DNA of 64,000 bases from JALYTY01 sp964546935 (GCA_964546935.1 CAZJLJ010000011.1:1-64000), one strand, 5' to 3'. Shown: positions 13,993 to 23,740, numbered from the stretch's first letter. Translations and numbers: made by a program. The notes: generated from the sequence alone by a model not told the origin.

Positions 13993-16900
13993 ATGCTTGG
14001 CGAACTCGGCCGCATGCGCACCCTGTCCGAAGTATTCGCACCAGGAGCAACGACGTTGCCGGAGGGTCTCCGAACGCTCGTCGTTTCGCCCGACCGAGAG
14101 TTGGAACCTGGAATGACGGTGCGCGCCACGTTCACGTTTCGCAATCAAGGCGGCGCTCCGGCATCGGGCGTTCGCGTACGTTTCAACATTCCCGACGGAC
14201 TCGTTTATCTCGTAGGTACAGGCCAGCTCGACGGCGTCGATCTAGACGACGAGCAAGGCAACTCACCGCTGCTTTCACGCAGCGGTGCGCATATCGGCGA
14301 CGTAGCACCCGGCGAAGAACGGCGAATCGAACTTGCGTACAGCGTTGCTGGCGCCATCGAAAACGGTACCACCATTGAACTCCAAGCGGCTGTTGCTTCT
14401 TTTGAAGTGCCGCCCGTTGGCTCGAACATCGTTCGACTCATCGCGCGTAGCCGGCCGCAACTGCAGAACGCCTCCACCGGCGTCTCGATTGATGCAAGGC
14501 AAGAGCCGAGACCCGGCTCGGAAGCGCAAATTACGGTGCGTTTCCATAATGCCGGCGAATCGAGCGCACACGACCTAGTTGTTGTCGCGCCGATTCCCGA
14601 ACATACGCGTTACGTGCCAAATTCGGTGCGCGTGAATGGACGTGAAATCGAACGCGATCTCGGCGTTCCATTCGATCGCATTTACGCGCCGGTCGTCGTG
14701 CAGTCGCTCGCGGCAAGCGCAAGCGCAACGCTTGTGTACCGCGTGCGTATCGACTCACCGTTACCCGACGGCACGCCGATCGTCGCGAAGGCCGAAATAG
14801 CTTCGCAAGAGACGCCTGCGTTCGAACTCGAGCCGGCATCGCTGGTAGTTCATGCAACGCCTGATTTCGACGACGACCGTACGACCTTCACGACAGAACC
14901 GGCGCACGACGTGCGTCCGGGCGGACGTGTCGTTCTAACGCTCTCCGCTTATAATGCTGGTTCTGCTGCGGCCGAAAGCGTCACCGCCGCGATCGAACTG
15001 CCGGATGCGCTTACACTCGTTCGCGGTGCAGTTCAGATCGACGGCCGTCCGATTCGCGAGCGCAAAAAGGATCAACTCGTCTTCGACCTCGGCCGAATCG
15101 ACGCCGAAGAGCGCGTAGAGTTGCGTTGCGAAGCAATGATTGCATCGCCGTTGCCCGACGCGGCAGCCCTACCGGTTACGGCGGTCCTTTCGTGGGAGCC
15201 GTCGACGGAAGAATCGGCGGAACGCCGGTTCGAGCGGACGGTTGTCGTTCGTTCTGAGCCCGCGTTGCCGTCGCGCCGCAATACCATCGCGCGCGCACAC
15301 GGCGAAGTCATCAAACCCGGTGAAGAAGTCGAAGCGGCAATTCTGCTTTCGAACGACGGAAGCGCCGCGGCAACCGACGTCGTCTTGCACCTGCGCGTCG
15401 ATCCGGCGCTCGAAGACGTGCGCCTTTTCGAAAAGAATTCGCGCGTCACGATGGATACCGATGCGGCGGAGATCGGAACGCTCGAACCCTACTCGCAGCG
15501 GCGTTTCACGGTGCGCGCACGCGTGCGTTCGCCCTACGCGGATCGCAGCGAACTTCGCATCGGTGCGAGCGCGCACAGTCGCGAGCTGGGCGAAACATCG
15601 CTCGGTGAAACGACATGGCGCGTCGATTCGCATCCCGCGTTCGCGGTTCAATCCTCGGGATTGCAGCTCGATACCGATGAAGTGCTGCGTCCCAATCAGC
15701 TCGCCGATGTCGCGGTTCACGTAACGAACGTCGGCAGCGACGTAGCGCACAACGTGCGAGTACGCTTGTATGTTTCGCCCGAAGCCCGGCTCGAAACAGT
15801 CGACGGTGCGACGCGCGAAAAATCGAAACTCGTCTTCGGCGAAATAGCGCCGGGCGGCACCGCGGTTGCGCGCTTGGGATTACGATTACTGCGTAGTCTC
15901 GCGCGTGAATTTCCGGTGACCGTCGATGCCGTTCTAACGGCCGACGCAATGTTGCCCGTCCCATTGGACCGTCTGACGATCGTTACGACCGCAGAACCGG
16001 ATTTTTCGGTCGGAACGCTGCGCAGCGAGCCGATCGACGTCGTCGATGCGGGCGAAACCATCGAATGGACGCTGCACGTTCGCAACGGCGGCGACGGCCC
16101 GGCGCGGCGCGTGCAAATTTTGGTCGCGCAGCCCGAGTCGTTGATCTACGTGCCGAATTCAACCACGGTGAACGACGTGCCGATTCGCGATATCGGTGCG
16201 TTGACGGCGCTCGCGAGCCAGCGCGGTATCGTGCTAAACGACGTCGACCCCGGCGTTGAAGCCACGATTCGCTGGCGCGACGTGATTCACAATGGTCTCG
16301 GCGCGGGCGAGGCGATCTCGCGCGTTGCGCACATCATCTACGACGGTGAGCGCGACGATGCCGTTCATTCCAACGAACTGAAAGTTCGTGCGACGCCGGT
16401 CTTTGCGAATGCAATTCCCGGTTTGCCGTTCGGACTCGACGGCATGATCGGGCCTTCGTTCGGCAACGCGCCGTCGGGACCGCGCGCACTGACCGAAGAC
16501 CGGTTCATGGAGCTGCCGCCCGCGACGCCGGTCGGCGAAGCGAACGGCACGCATCGCGACTGGATCCCCGGATCGAATCTGCCGGCGCTGACGGCGCTCA
16601 ACGGTCACCGCGAAAGTGGCGACGTGGAGGAAGGCGGCATCGTCGACGGTCTCCTCGTCGGCGAGGGTACCGGTGTCGGTGTTGCGGTGGGATTCAGCAG
16701 CGAACGGTTGACGCGGACGCTGCGCTTTTTAGAGGAAGCCCGTTTCGACGGACTCATCACGCACTTGTTCGCGTTGCGCGCGTTCTTCCCGGATGCGATC
16801 GGCGATTCGCACGTCGGATCGGTGAACGCGGTACGCGATATGCTGCGTGAAGAACTCGACCGTCTCTTCATCAAGCTGCGACTCCCGAACTACGTCATCG

Positions 16901-17289
16901 CGCCGCGCGACATCGAAACGCCGTCGCTGCGCGCTGCCGTCGAACGGCTCGTGCACGACGTAAACACTGCGCGCGGTATTCCGGCCGAAACGCCGGCTTC
17001 GCCGATTGTGATGCGCGGCGCGCTCGATGTCGAAGGTATCGCGCAGTTTGCGGACACGCTTGCCGATGCCGAGCTAGCGTCGTCAATACCGTGGGCCGTG
17101 CTTGCGCGCATGTTACCCGACGGAACGGCACAGCTTGCGCATTACCGGAAGATGCTCGTAGAGCGGTTGGATTCGTTCGCCGATCTCGAAGCGTCCGAAT
17201 TCCTCGACGCACTGCAGCGCCGTCGTGATACGGCGCTAGACGCGGCGCTCGATGTCGTTCGCACGGCGCTCTACTCGAATGCCGGGTAA
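13993..17289 (+). CDS. Giant DUF11/CARDB-like repeat protein, copy A of a duplicated module
   Basis: About 1,098 residues. Six Ig-like DUF11-type repeats fill roughly residues 10-820, each with a 'PG-x-x-(V/I)-x-(W/F/L)-x-x-x-(N)-x-G' opening such as TFTFRNQGGAPASGVRVRF, ITVRFHNAGESSAHDLVVVA and WTLHVRNGGDGPARRVQILV, often followed by YVPNSxxVNG. A Gly/Pro-rich linker leads to a conserved helical C-terminal domain beginning FSSERLTRTLRFLEEA. There is no signal peptide, lipobox or membrane segment, unusual for DUF11 proteins, which are mostly surface-exposed. ATG 13993 follows AGGGGG; ATG 14014 aligns better with copy B. The paralogue starts at 17757. Function unknown. Confidence 0.75.
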   Translation: MLGELGRMRTLSEVFAPGATTLPEGLRTLVVSPDRELEPGMTVRATFTFRNQGGAPASGVRVRFNIPDGLVYLVGTGQLDGVDLDDEQGNSPLLSRSGAHIGDVAPGEERRIELAYSVAGAIENGTTIELQAAVASFEVPPVGSNIVRLIARSRPQLQNASTGVSIDARQEPRPGSEAQITVRFHNAGESSAHDLVVVAPIPEHTRYVPNSVRVNGREIERDLGVPFDRIYAPVVVQSLAASASATLVYRVRIDSPLPDGTPIVAKAEIASQETPAFELEPASLVVHATPDFDDDRTTFTTEPAHDVRPGGRVVLTLSAYNAGSAAAESVTAAIELPDALTLVRGAVQIDGRPIRERKKDQLVFDLGRIDAEERVELRCEAMIASPLPDAAALPVTAVLSWEPSTEESAERRFERTVVVRSEPALPSRRNTIARAHGEVIKPGEEVEAAILLSNDGSAAATDVVLHLRVDPALEDVRLFEKNSRVTMDTDAAEIGTLEPYSQRRFTVRARVRSPYADRSELRIGASAHSRELGETSLGETTWRVDSHPAFAVQSSGLQLDTDEVLRPNQLADVAVHVTNVGSDVAHNVRVRLYVSPEARLETVDGATREKSKLVFGEIAPGGTAVARLGLRLLRSLAREFPVTVDAVLTADAMLPVPLDRLTIVTTAEPDFSVGTLRSEPIDVVDAGETIEWTLHVRNGGDGPARRVQILVAQPESLIYVPNSTTVNDVPIRDIGALTALASQRGIVLNDVDPGVEATIRWRDVIHNGLGAGEAISRVAHIIYDGERDDAVHSNELKVRATPVFANAIPGLPFGLDGMIGPSFGNAPSGPRALTEDRFMELPPATPVGEANGTHRDWIPGSNLPALTALNGHRESGDVEEGGIVDGLLVGEGTGVGVAVGFSSERLTRTLRFLEEARFDGLITHLFALRAFFPDAIGDSHVGSVNAVRDMLREELDRLFIKLRLPNYVIAPRDIETPSLRAAVERLVHDVNTARGIPAETPASPIVMRGALDVEGIAQFADTLADAELASSIPWAVLARMLPDGTAQLAHYRKMLVERLDSFADLEASEFLDALQRRRDTALDAALDVVRTALYSNAG

Positions 17290-17298
17290 CGGGCTGGA

Positions 17299-17700
17299 AT
17301 GACGGCGATAACGGGAACATTGCTCGTCATTCTGGTCGCGGCCATCGCGATCGGGGCATACGCGTTTCTCGCTCCGCGAAGACCGGAAGCCGAGCGCGTG
17401 CAACGCCCCGCGCGTGACTTGCAAGTAAACACCGATTGGACTCATGAGGCCGGCGATGAATTCGCCGGCCTTTCGGAGTCCGCGCGTTGCGATTTGGTCT
17501 TCGCGGTAGCGTTGCTCGAAGATGAACGGTCGCAGAAGTTGCTGCAACATGCCCTGACCGACCCCGCGGAACCGGTGGCGCTCGCGGCGGCACACGCTCT
17601 AGCGACGAGCGGCCGCCGTACGGTCGTGGAGAGATACTTATCGGAACATCCCGGCGAACGTGCTGACCGCATCGCCGGAACATTAGCGCTCCTCCAATAA
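17299..17700 (+). CDS. Membrane-anchored HEAT-like small protein, copy A
   Basis: The 133-residue protein has one N-terminal membrane helix (TLLVILVAAIAIGAYAFLA), then a basic and polar linker. The helical C-terminal part includes CDLVFAVALLEDERSQKLL, TDPAEPVALAAAHALAT and RRTVVERYLSEH, which has the spacing of one or two HEAT repeats. The helices are probably cytoplasmic or periplasmic; orientation is not certain, but the Arg-rich segment right after the helix favours a cytoplasmic domain. It starts 10 bases after the large DUF11 gene, so the two are co-translated. The counterpart is at 21025-21342. No named family. Confidence 0.65.
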   Translation: MTAITGTLLVILVAAIAIGAYAFLAPRRPEAERVQRPARDLQVNTDWTHEAGDEFAGLSESARCDLVFAVALLEDERSQKLLQHALTDPAEPVALAAAHALATSGRRTVVERYLSEHPGERADRIAGTLALLQ

Positions 17701-17756
17701 CACCGATGGTGCAATGGACCTAGGTTGCGCCTGGTCGGAGAGGGAAAGGTAGCAGG

Positions 17757-20700
17757 GTGTCGACCTCGTTGACCGGCATTTTCGCCCCAGGCTCTCCGGC
17801 TTTAGTCGAGAGTCTGCGCACGTTGGTCCTAGAGCCGGATCGCACCGTCGCACCGGGCGAATTGGTTCGCGCAATATTTTCTTTTTCAAATTTGGGCGGT
17901 GCGCCGGCAACCGGCGTGCGCGTTCGCTTTGCTCATCCGCAAGGCGTAGTGCACGTTGTTGAAGAGGACACCGTCGACGACCACCCGCTCGTGGACGCGG
18001 GATCGCTAGTCGATGCGAACGGCGCACTCGCCGGCGATTTGGAACCGAACGCGCAACGCCGCGTTACCTGCACCTTCCGTGTAAACGATACGATCGAAGA
18101 CGGCAGCGAACTCGTGTTTCAAGCGGCGCTCGTCACCGATCAAACCTCGCTCGTCGGTTCGAACATCGAACGCATTACGGTTCGCAGCCGTCCCGAACTG
18201 CGTGGAACGGGAACGCTTGTAACGATTACCGCGCCTCCGTTGCCTAAACCAGGCGATGTAATTTCGATCCGCGCAACGGTAATCAATTCGGGCTCTTCCA
18301 GCGCGCACGATGTAACCTTGGTGTTGCCGACGCCGCAATACACCACGTACGTTCCGCGCAGCGCACGAATCGATGGACGCGTCGTTCCGAATGTCGAGGG
18401 CGAGCCTTTCGATTACGACAGCTCGATGGTGGTAAGCGAACGCCTTACACCCGGACAGTCGGTTCTGGTCGAGTATCAGGCAACGATCGATTCTCCGCTG
18501 ATCGATGGAACGCGAATCAAAGCAGCCGGAACCGTCGGCTCGCGTGAAACATCGGAATTCGGAATTGCTTCGGCCGAGATCGTCGTCGCTTCGCCGGTGG
18601 ATTTCGAAGGAGAAGAGACCAGTCTCACGATTCTCTCCGACGACGTTGTGACGCCGGGCATGCGCGTACCGATGATTTTGCGCGCGATGAATACCGGAAC
18701 GGGCATCGCCGAGCGCGTGCAGATGAGTTTTGTGCTTCCGGAAGGCTTGATTTACGCGCCCGGTTCAGCGCACGTCGACGGCCAACCCGTTAGCGACGAA
18801 TCGATTCCCGGACTCGTGTTCTCGATCGGCTCGCTTTCGGCCGGAAGAATGGCGGAAGCCGGAATCACCGCTACGGTTGCGGTTCCGAGCACGCCCGGCG
18901 CTACGGCGTTGCCGATTGAATCGACGTTGCGTTGGCGTAACGGCGAACGCCGTTTCGCGCGCCGTTTGTCGGTGCGAGTTGCGCCGCGGTTCAGTCGCGC
19001 ACGAAATTTCGTCGAAGCCGATCGCGGCGTCGCGCAAGCGCGGGATGAAGTGAAATTTACGGTGCACGTGTATAACGACGGCACCGCGCCCGAAAACGAC
19101 GTGCGCCTGCGATTGATTCCGGGCCTCTATCTCACCGATCTTCGCATCGCCGAAGGGCAAGATGAATCGGCACCATACGAACAGCCGTTGAGCCTTGGCG
19201 TCGTTGAACCGCACCACGAAAGAATTTTCACGGTTTCCGCGCGCATCGGTTCGCGGGTTCCCGATCGCTCCAATGTTTCGCTTGGCGTCGTACTCGAACA
19301 CGACGGCGGTGCGGTCGATCTTGGCACTGCAACGCTGGTCGTGCGTTCGCGTCCCGCGATCGAATCCGTAGCGTGGGAACTAGCATCGCACGAAGCGTTG
19401 CGTCCCAACCGTACGATCGATGTTGTCGTTCGCGTTACAAACGGCGGCACCGATGTTTTGCGCGACGCACGCCTTTCGCTCACGTTGCCGCCTGAGCTTG
19501 CGGTCGAACGTGCCGTGGATGCGCGTCGCGATCGCGATGGCGTCGCCTTCCAAGACGTTCCAGCCGAAAGCACGCATGAAGCGCGCATTACCTTGCGTCT
19601 GCTTCGCGCCGTTTCGAATGCGCGTCCGCTAACCATCGATGCGTGGCTGCACGGAAAAGGCATCAGTCCCGTGCAGTTTCCGGCACTCGATGTTCCCACA
19701 TTCGCCGAACCGCAATTCGCGCAAAGCGCGCAGCTCTTAGCGATTCCGGCTGAAAACGTAAATGCCGGCGAGCGGATGTATTACGAAATCCGCTTGCGCA
19801 ATGAAGGCGACGGTCCGGCAAACCGGCTCGCGATTCGTGCCGTTCCAACGAACCTCGCGGTGTACGTGCCGTCGTCGAGCTCGATCAACGGCGTCTCCGT
19901 CACGGACGACTCCGGTATGTCGCAGCTGTGGTCGCAACGCGGCCTTGTTCTTGCCGACGTCAACCCGAACGTCGAGCTGCGCATCCGCTGGGAAATGATC
20001 GTGATGTCGCCGCTTACCGCTGGAACGCCGCTTGATACGCGTGCCGTGTTGGAGTGGGACGAAGGCAAAACGCTTGCGATTGCTGCACCGACCGTTCGCG
20101 TGCAAGCGAAACCCGCACTCAGTGAGTCGACCGCTGGAACGCCCATTTCGATCGCGCAAATGTTCGCGGCTGAAGGGCCTGTTTATGAAGCGGCGCCGCT
20201 CCCGCCCACAGATGTCGCTCGCGAAGTTGCAGAAGAACCGGTGCTTGCACCGGCACCGGAAGCGGAGAAACCGCCGCGCGCAATCGCGGATTTGATCGAA
20301 TCGCAGTCGCTCCAACCGGCGCCTATGCCGCAGCTTGGGGCGCCGCAACCATCGCCCGTCGAAGAGCCGCCTGCGGTTCCCATTTTATACGTCGATTTCT
20401 CGCCCGAGCGCTTGAGCAACACGATTCGGATGCTGGAGCGCAGCGATGCCGGCGGTTTGGTACAACACCTTTTTGCGATGCGCATGCTCTTACCGGAGCA
20501 CGCCGTCGGAGCGTCACCGCAACTCAGCGGTTCGTTCGCGAGTGCAAGCCGTGCGCTGCGCGCACCGTTGGAAAAACTCTTCGTGCGTTTGCGTATGCCG
20601 CGTCTCTCTATTACGGGCAAAGATATAGAAGATCGCGAGAGCCGCGACGCGATGCACAACCTGGTCGGCGATTTGACCCTGGCGCCGACGTCGGTGCCGC

Positions 20701-21038
20701 CGCAACCGCCTGCGGGCCTGGTTCGCATCGAAGGCGCGGTCGAGCTGGAAGTCGTGCGTGCGCTCGCAGCGGACCTGGAAGGGTTGCCGCTCGGTGCGGT
20801 AACGCCGTGGTTGATTAACGCCCAGCTTTTGGGAACGACGGTTTATTACGATGGCGGAAAATCCGATGCGCTCGAATCTTACCGGGCTGAGTTGCTGAAC
20901 GTCTTTACGGTGTTAGCGGAACTTCCAATGATGGAGTTTCATCGTGTGCTCACGTCGAGCGTGAACCGCACGCTCGATGAATCGCTCGCTGCAGTGCTGG
21001 AGGCATTGCGCGGCGCCGCGCACATTGCTGTCGAATAG
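17757..21038 (+). CDS. Giant DUF11/CARDB-like repeat protein, copy B
   Basis: This 1,093-residue paralogue of 13993-17289 has the same plan: FAPGSPALVESLRTLVLEPD at the N-terminus, six DUF11-like repeats (for example FSFSNLGGAPATGVRVRF, ATVINSGSSSAHDVTLVLP, VRVTNGGTDVLRDARLSL, YEIRLRNEGDGPANRLAIR), a Pro/Ala/Glu-rich linker near residues 800-870, and a helical C-terminal domain starting FSPERLSNTIRMLERSDAGG. It also lacks a signal peptide. The start is GTG 17757 behind GGGAAAGG. The linker is more acidic and proline-rich than in copy A, the main difference between the two. Confidence 0.75.
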   Translation: MSTSLTGIFAPGSPALVESLRTLVLEPDRTVAPGELVRAIFSFSNLGGAPATGVRVRFAHPQGVVHVVEEDTVDDHPLVDAGSLVDANGALAGDLEPNAQRRVTCTFRVNDTIEDGSELVFQAALVTDQTSLVGSNIERITVRSRPELRGTGTLVTITAPPLPKPGDVISIRATVINSGSSSAHDVTLVLPTPQYTTYVPRSARIDGRVVPNVEGEPFDYDSSMVVSERLTPGQSVLVEYQATIDSPLIDGTRIKAAGTVGSRETSEFGIASAEIVVASPVDFEGEETSLTILSDDVVTPGMRVPMILRAMNTGTGIAERVQMSFVLPEGLIYAPGSAHVDGQPVSDESIPGLVFSIGSLSAGRMAEAGITATVAVPSTPGATALPIESTLRWRNGERRFARRLSVRVAPRFSRARNFVEADRGVAQARDEVKFTVHVYNDGTAPENDVRLRLIPGLYLTDLRIAEGQDESAPYEQPLSLGVVEPHHERIFTVSARIGSRVPDRSNVSLGVVLEHDGGAVDLGTATLVVRSRPAIESVAWELASHEALRPNRTIDVVVRVTNGGTDVLRDARLSLTLPPELAVERAVDARRDRDGVAFQDVPAESTHEARITLRLLRAVSNARPLTIDAWLHGKGISPVQFPALDVPTFAEPQFAQSAQLLAIPAENVNAGERMYYEIRLRNEGDGPANRLAIRAVPTNLAVYVPSSSSINGVSVTDDSGMSQLWSQRGLVLADVNPNVELRIRWEMIVMSPLTAGTPLDTRAVLEWDEGKTLAIAAPTVRVQAKPALSESTAGTPISIAQMFAAEGPVYEAAPLPPTDVAREVAEEPVLAPAPEAEKPPRAIADLIESQSLQPAPMPQLGAPQPSPVEEPPAVPILYVDFSPERLSNTIRMLERSDAGGLVQHLFAMRMLLPEHAVGASPQLSGSFASASRALRAPLEKLFVRLRMPRLSITGKDIEDRESRDAMHNLVGDLTLAPTSVPPQPPAGLVRIEGAVELEVVRALAADLEGLPLGAVTPWLINAQLLGTTVYYDGGKSDALESYRAELLNVFTVLAELPMMEFHRVLTSSVNRTLDESLAAVLEALRGAAHIAVE

Positions 21039-21342
21039 CCCCGCCGTCGAAATCTTTGCCGGTCTGTTTTTTGTTGGTGCGGCGCTTTTCGCGCTTGGCA
21101 CTTGGCTGACTCGCCGGACGCAACAGCAACCCGAAACCAGCCCGGGACCCATTACGTGGACGCAACAGATTGCCGGTCCGGAACCGCTGCCGTGGGAGCT
21201 GCGCTTGGATATCATCGAGCGCTTAGCAATCGTCGCGCAGCCATGGTGCGTCGATCTGCTAAATCAAGCGCTGAAAGAAGAAACCGATCCGGTCGTGCGT
21301 GACGCTGCAGAGCGCGCGTTGCTTGTTATCGGCGCGCGCTAA
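21025..21342 (+). CDS. Membrane-anchored HEAT-like small protein, copy B
   Basis: From TTG 21025 the product is 105 residues: SPAVEIFAGLFFVGAALFALGTWLTRR forms one membrane helix with a basic stop, followed by a linker and helices LRLDIIERLAIVAQPWCV, LLNQALKEETDPVVRDAAE and RALLVIGAR, a typical HEAT pattern (DPVVRxAAxxAL). An ATG at 20977 is in frame but would overlap the previous gene by 62 bases and add a Cys-rich tail. It is the second partner of the duplicated module and its stop overlaps that of the convergent mrdA by four bases. Confidence 0.65.
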   Translation: MLSNSPAVEIFAGLFFVGAALFALGTWLTRRTQQQPETSPGPITWTQQIAGPEPLPWELRLDIIERLAIVAQPWCVDLLNQALKEETDPVVRDAAERALLVIGAR

Positions 21343-23213
21343 TACGTGAAGCCGGGATCTTTCTTGAAGTATTTCACGAGAATGTCACGCGCAATCGGCG
21401 CCGCAACGCTCGCGCCATAACCACCACTGCGATCGACAAAGACGGCCATCGCGAGCTTCGGGTGATCCGAAGGCGCCCACGCGATGAACCACGTGGTGTT
21501 TGCACCCGAACCGTTTTCGCCCGTTTCAGCCGTTCCGGTCTTTCCGGAGAACGGCAAATCTTTGATCTTCAAGCCGTAAGCCGTACCGCCGGGATCGGTG
21601 ACCTTCGCCATACCGGCGCGCACTGCGGCCAACGCTTGTTGCGTAACCGGAACTTGGCGAATCACTTCGGGCGGAAATGATTTGATTAGCTCGCCGTTCG
21701 GCGAACGAATCTCACGCACGACCTGCGGTTTATAGAGTGTGCCGCCGTTGATCACCGTGGAGGCGACGTTGGCCATCTGCAGCGGCGTCGCTTGCATGGC
21801 GCCTTGGCCGATGCCAAGCATGCAGACTTCGCTTGGTTCCATCGGAACGTGGAAGACTTTCATTTCCCATTCGGGCGTCGGCCAGTTGCCGCTGATTTCG
21901 CCAGGCAGATCGATGCCGCTTTTCTTGCTCAAGCCGTATGCCATGGCATACTTCTGCAACCGCTCGCGTCCGAGCCGCCACGCCATTTGGTAGAAGTATC
22001 CGTCCGAAGAAGCCGCCAGTGCGGGAATGAAACTTGTGCGTCCCAGTCCCCCGGAAGCAATGTCGCGCGCAACGTACCCGCCGCAATTCCATGCACCGCT
22101 GTCATAGACGGGTTCGTTGACTTTCACAACGCCTGCGGTGATCGCACCCGAGCCGGTAACCATCTTGAACGTCGAGCCGGTGGGCGTAGCGGCGCCGATC
22201 GCGTTGTTGTACAGCGGATCGACCGGATCCAAGAGATACTTTGCGACCATCTTGTAGTTGTCGTCGGCAAAGTCGTTCGGATCGAATTCCGGAAAACTCG
22301 CCATCGCGAGAATGCCGCCCGTCCATGGATCTTCCACGACGACTGCGCCTGAGAGTCTGCGTTTGCCGGCCCATTTTTGGATACCGTCGGCAAGTGCCTG
22401 ATCGACGATCTGCTGCAAACGAAGATCGACGTTTGTTACGACTTTATCGCCCGGAACGGCAGTCTTTGAAGGGAGCTTGATGCTTGGCACGACGGACCCG
22501 GTGGCATCAACGACAACACGTTGGCCGCCCGGTTCGCCGCGCAAATATTTGTCGTAAACCGCTTCCAAGCCGTCCTTGCCGACGACGTCGTTTGGTGAAT
22601 AGCCCTCGTGTTTTCGTTCGTTGTACTCTTGTTCGGTGATCTGTCCCACGTAACCGAAAAGATGCGCGCCGACTCCTTTGAACGGATAGTCGCGAATCGG
22701 CTGGACTTCTAAATCAACGCCGGGTAGATCGGGAAGCACTTCGGAGAGCCGTGCGACCGTCGCAACCGATAGATACGCGTCCAAAACGACCGGCCCGTAG
22801 GGTTCGTAAACTTGAACCTGGTCGAAGTTTTCATAGTTTACGCCGCGATGGTGGAGCAACCGCTTCCACAACGTCGGTTCGCTGACGTTCAACGTACGCG
22901 CAAGCGTCTTCAGCTCGCCGTTCACGTCGGTCACTTCCGATGGAATCAAACCGACGACAAACGATGGCCGGCTTCGCACCATCACCTTTCCGGTGTGGTC
23001 GTAAATCAGTCCACGCGGCGCGGCAACCTCGATCAAGCGCACCTGGTTTGCTTGCGCAGCCGTTTGGTACATCTCGCCTTGAGCGATTTGGACCTGGATC
23101 AAACGCACCACGATTCCAACGATCGCTAAGAACACAACGCTCGCGAAGCCCGCAATACGCCACGGTGACTTCTGCCAAGAGATACGAGGAAAACGGCGGC
23201 GTTCGGTAATCAT
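21339..23213 (-). CDS. mrdA: Penicillin-binding protein 2 (peptidoglycan DD-transpeptidase of the elongasome)
   Basis: From ATG 23213 the protein has 624 residues. A cytoplasmic tail and membrane anchor (RIAGFASVVFLAIVGIVVRLI) are followed by the pedestal domain (APRGLIYDHTGKVMVRSRPSF, GVGAHLFGYVGQI) and the transpeptidase domain. Catalytic motifs are GSTFKM (active Ser and Lys), SSD for the SxN position and SGKTGTAE for KTG. It cross-links peptidoglycan during cell elongation with RodA and MreBCD. It ends the maf-mreC-mreD-mrdA unit. An in-frame extension to 23288 overlaps mreD and lacks conserved sequence. RodA and MreB are not in the window. Confidence 0.93.
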   Translation of the reverse strand: MITERRRFPRISWQKSPWRIAGFASVVFLAIVGIVVRLIQVQIAQGEMYQTAAQANQVRLIEVAAPRGLIYDHTGKVMVRSRPSFVVGLIPSEVTDVNGELKTLARTLNVSEPTLWKRLLHHRGVNYENFDQVQVYEPYGPVVLDAYLSVATVARLSEVLPDLPGVDLEVQPIRDYPFKGVGAHLFGYVGQITEQEYNERKHEGYSPNDVVGKDGLEAVYDKYLRGEPGGQRVVVDATGSVVPSIKLPSKTAVPGDKVVTNVDLRLQQIVDQALADGIQKWAGKRRLSGAVVVEDPWTGGILAMASFPEFDPNDFADDNYKMVAKYLLDPVDPLYNNAIGAATPTGSTFKMVTGSGAITAGVVKVNEPVYDSGAWNCGGYVARDIASGGLGRTSFIPALAASSDGYFYQMAWRLGRERLQKYAMAYGLSKKSGIDLPGEISGNWPTPEWEMKVFHVPMEPSEVCMLGIGQGAMQATPLQMANVASTVINGGTLYKPQVVREIRSPNGELIKSFPPEVIRQVPVTQQALAAVRAGMAKVTDPGGTAYGLKIKDLPFSGKTGTAETGENGSGANTTWFIAWAPSDHPKLAMAVFVDRSGGYGASVAAPIARDILVKYFKKDPGFTY

Positions 23214-23215
23214 TT

Positions 23216-23740
23216 TTACGCCTGCTCGTAGCGGCGAACCGCCAACATCACAACGATCATCAGAATCGCGTTGAAAAGCGCTTCCCAAAGTGCCTGGTGG
23301 AAATGCGTCGTAGCGAGCCCGCTCGGATACCCTTCAAACGCCATTACGACCCAGAAGATCAACGAACGCAGCAACGTCGCAATCGCTGTGATTAGCGATA
23401 CCAGCGGGATCGAATCGGCGAAGAAGCCGCGCGAGAGCGCACCGGCGATGATCGCGACGAGCGTCGTAGAGATCGTCCACGCACCGCCCGTATCAACCGA
23501 AAGAATATCTTCGCAAAGCCCCGCTGCAAGTCCGTAGATTGCGGCGCGTTGCGCATTCACGCGAATAGCAAACCACACCACGGCGACCAGCACGAAACTC
23601 GGTTCTGCATTGCGGATAATCGCGTAGTGCATGAGCGTCACTTGCGCAAGCAGCGCAAGCACCAGCCAGAGCGACGCAGTCAACCACGAGGGACCGATGA
23701 ACGGTACGTGGTTTAAAAGTTTATTTCGGGACGACGACAA
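23216..23740 (-). CDS. mreD: Rod shape-determining protein MreD
   Basis: The 174-residue protein has five or six hydrophobic segments (LTASLWLVLALLAQVTLM, FVLVAVVWFAIRV, ISTTLVAIIAGALSRGFF, ALFNAILMIVVMLAV) with the MreD signature AAIYGLAAGLCEDILS. MreD is an inner-membrane scaffold of the elongasome. It begins at a TTG inside the end of mreC (20-base overlap), and its stop is two bases before the mrdA start, so mreC, mreD and mrdA are coupled. Confidence 0.88.
   Translation of the reverse strand: MSSSRNKLLNHVPFIGPSWLTASLWLVLALLAQVTLMHYAIIRNAEPSFVLVAVVWFAIRVNAQRAAIYGLAAGLCEDILSVDTGGAWTISTTLVAIIAGALSRGFFADSIPLVSLITAIATLLRSLIFWVVMAFEGYPSGLATTHFHQALWEALFNAILMIVVMLAVRRYEQA

Larger units (their letters stand above)
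13993..21342 (+). repeat. Tandem duplication of a two-gene module
   Basis: Two consecutive pairs, 13993-17700 and 17757-21342, each consist of a ~1,100-residue DUF11-repeat protein followed by a small protein with one N-terminal membrane helix and a helical repeat-like tail. The large proteins align from end to end (FAPG...SLRTLV, QGGAPASGVRVRF against LGGAPATGVRVRF, and the helical C-terminal domain). DNA identity is low by eye, so the duplication is old. Confidence 0.8.

Noticed and set aside
23214..23288. N-terminal extension of mrdA
   Set aside because: The added residues overlap mreD and show no conservation; ATG 23213 fits PBP2.
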